A stretch of 64,000 bases of DNA from Sulfoacidibacillus thermotolerans (GTDB lineage: Bacteria; Bacillota; Bacilli; Alicyclobacillales; SLC66), in assembly GCF_003144315.1 (NCBI RefSeq), contig NZ_MPDK01000002.1:124001-188000 (forward strand), in the 5' to 3' direction. Of the stretch, positions 63,290 to 64,000 are shown piece by piece. Made by a program: the position numbers and the translations under genes. Under the pieces are notes generated by a model. That model did no database searches and had not been told where the DNA came from. It worked only from the letters and a program-made list of their open reading frames with translations. Numbering within the stretch: the stretch's first letter is position 1; every line of letters starts with the position of its first letter.

Positions 63290-64000
63290 TTATTCAAGTG
63301 CACGAGGGCCGATAAGCCAACTTTTAGGAATCAATTGACCCATTACTTCATATAGGTCGTCACGTTGTGGAACCTTATGTAGAATTTGTTCTCCTGTTTG
63401 GTTCGCGTGATGGACGAGTGCAGCCACACGATCATATCCGAAACGCGGCGCCAAAACTGTTGCTACAGAAGCGTTATGCAGCAATAACTGTTCACAACGT
63501 TCACGATGAACCTCGATCCCTGTGACAAGGCGACGCGAAAAATTAACGGCGCCACGCGATAAAATATTGGCAGAGTCTAATAAACGATCTGCCAAAAGAG
63601 GCCACATCGTATGGAGTTCAAAATTACTATATTGAGAAGCCGTTACAACAGTCGAGTCATTTCCGATGATTTGAACACAAACCATAAGTAGCGATTCTGC
63701 GATGACTGGATTCACTTTCCCTGGCATAATCGAGCTTCCGGGCTGCACAGCAGGTAATTGCAATTCTCCGATTCCAGCCATTGGTCCAGAGGCCATCCAC
63801 CGTATGTCATTTGCAATTTTAATAAGCACCGTCGCAACTTGTCTAAATGCACCCGAAGCATCAAGTAACACATCTGGACTCGCTTGCGCAGCTATATGAT
63901 TCTCTGTCTCACGCAAACTTAATCCTGTATACTCCGAAAGCTTAGCGATTGCTTTGATGGAAAAATCAGGATGCGTATTTACGCCTGTCCCAACTGCTGT
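63290..64000 (-). CDS. Class II fumarase/aspartase-family lyase (C-terminal part)
   Basis: The gene is cut by the window edge at 64000; ~236 residues are visible. TAVGTGVNTHPDF and the catalytic GSSIMPGKVNPVIAES are the superfamily signatures, and QYSNFELHTMWPLL resembles fumarase. The Gly in IMPGKVNP favours fumarate hydratase over aspartase, though the divergent C-terminus keeps aspartase possible. It would link aconitase with the rest of the TCA cycle. Confidence 0.85.
   Translation of the reverse strand, partial: TAVGTGVNTHPDFSIKAIAKLSEYTGLSLRETENHIAAQASPDVLLDASGAFRQVATVLIKIANDIRWMASGPMAGIGELQLPAVQPGSSIMPGKVNPVIAESLLMVCVQIIGNDSTVVTASQYSNFELHTMWPLLADRLLDSANILSRGAVNFSRRLVTGIEVHRERCEQLLLHNASVATVLAPRFGYDRVAALVHHANQTGEQILHKVPQRDDLYEVMGQLIPKSWLIGPRALE

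Noticed and set aside
1-64000. Mobile elements, prophage, tRNA or rRNA genes, and defence systems
   Set aside because: No transposase, integrase, terminal repeat, tRNA cloverleaf or known defence gene was seen; the window is ordinary chromosomal metabolism.

Overview
The window reads as chromosomal DNA of an endospore-forming, aerobic, low-to-mid GC Bacillota, most likely related to Alicyclobacillus, Acidibacillus or Sulfoacidibacillus. This is inferred from spore coat F-type genes, AddAB, LutABC, a CbiX-type (anaerobic) cobalamin operon, AAAGGAGG-type ribosome binding sites and sigma-54/PAS regulators. No phage, transposon, CRISPR, rRNA or tRNA gene was seen. Most convergent gene pairs are separated by a long hairpin.

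Layout. 1-2.1 kb: the start of a sigma-54-type PAS regulator, a 2,4-dienoyl-CoA reductase and two small coat F-type proteins. 2.1-6.8 kb: a small glutaredoxin-like gene with an in-frame UGA at its first redox cysteine, a sigma-54 activator, and the divergent proline dehydrogenase and P5C dehydrogenase pair behind a -24/-12 promoter. 6.9-14.2 kb: UspA, then a MerR/acyl-CoA dehydrogenase/acyl-CoA ligase operon and lutABC (lactate oxidation). 14.2-31.8 kb: one long minus-strand cobalamin operon of 16 genes, led by a cobalamin riboswitch (cbiX, cobA, cbiH60-type, cbiJ, cbiC, cbiD, cbiET, cbiL, cbiF, cbiG, an APC permease, cbiA, cbiP, a PduO-type adenosyltransferase, precorrin-2 dehydrogenase, rmuC). 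31.8-36.7 kb: an M20 amidohydrolase, isoaspartyl dipeptidase, an HTH-DUF1232 regulator and a divergent Nramp-like transporter. 36.8-42.1 kb: a minus-strand run of two MaoC-type hydratases, a FabG-like reductase, a nicotinamidase-like hydrolase, Pgi, cysteine synthase, an OsmC-like protein and an ASCH protein. 42.2-55 kb: an RlmL/YpsC-type methyltransferase, then an ABC ATPase-addB-addA-metH operon. 55-64 kb: an unrecognised membrane protein, a PHS-type MFS carrier, aconitase, a small orphan ORF, an SCP2 protein, an arginase-fold protein and a partial class II fumarase-like gene.

Functional links. The cobalamin made by the 14-31 kb operon is the cofactor of the MetH at 43-47 kb. Proline, lactate and fatty acyl oxidation feed the TCA enzymes at the right end. 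The operon covers the ring from uroporphyrinogen III to adenosylated cobyric acid. The later genes (cbiB, cobU, cobS, cobC, cobT) are not in the window.

The most interesting observation is at 2163-2417. A glutaredoxin-like frame continues through a UGA placed exactly where the N-terminal cysteine of the CxxC motif should be. It is followed 22 nt later by a hairpin with a bulged U and a G in its apical loop, as expected of a bacterial SECIS element. I read it as a candidate selenoprotein. Other points are an 18-fold Asp-His-His tandem repeat in CbiX, an acidic Cys-Cys-ending tail on IadA, and a divergent Nramp protein paired with an HTH-DUF1232 regulator across a perfect palindrome.
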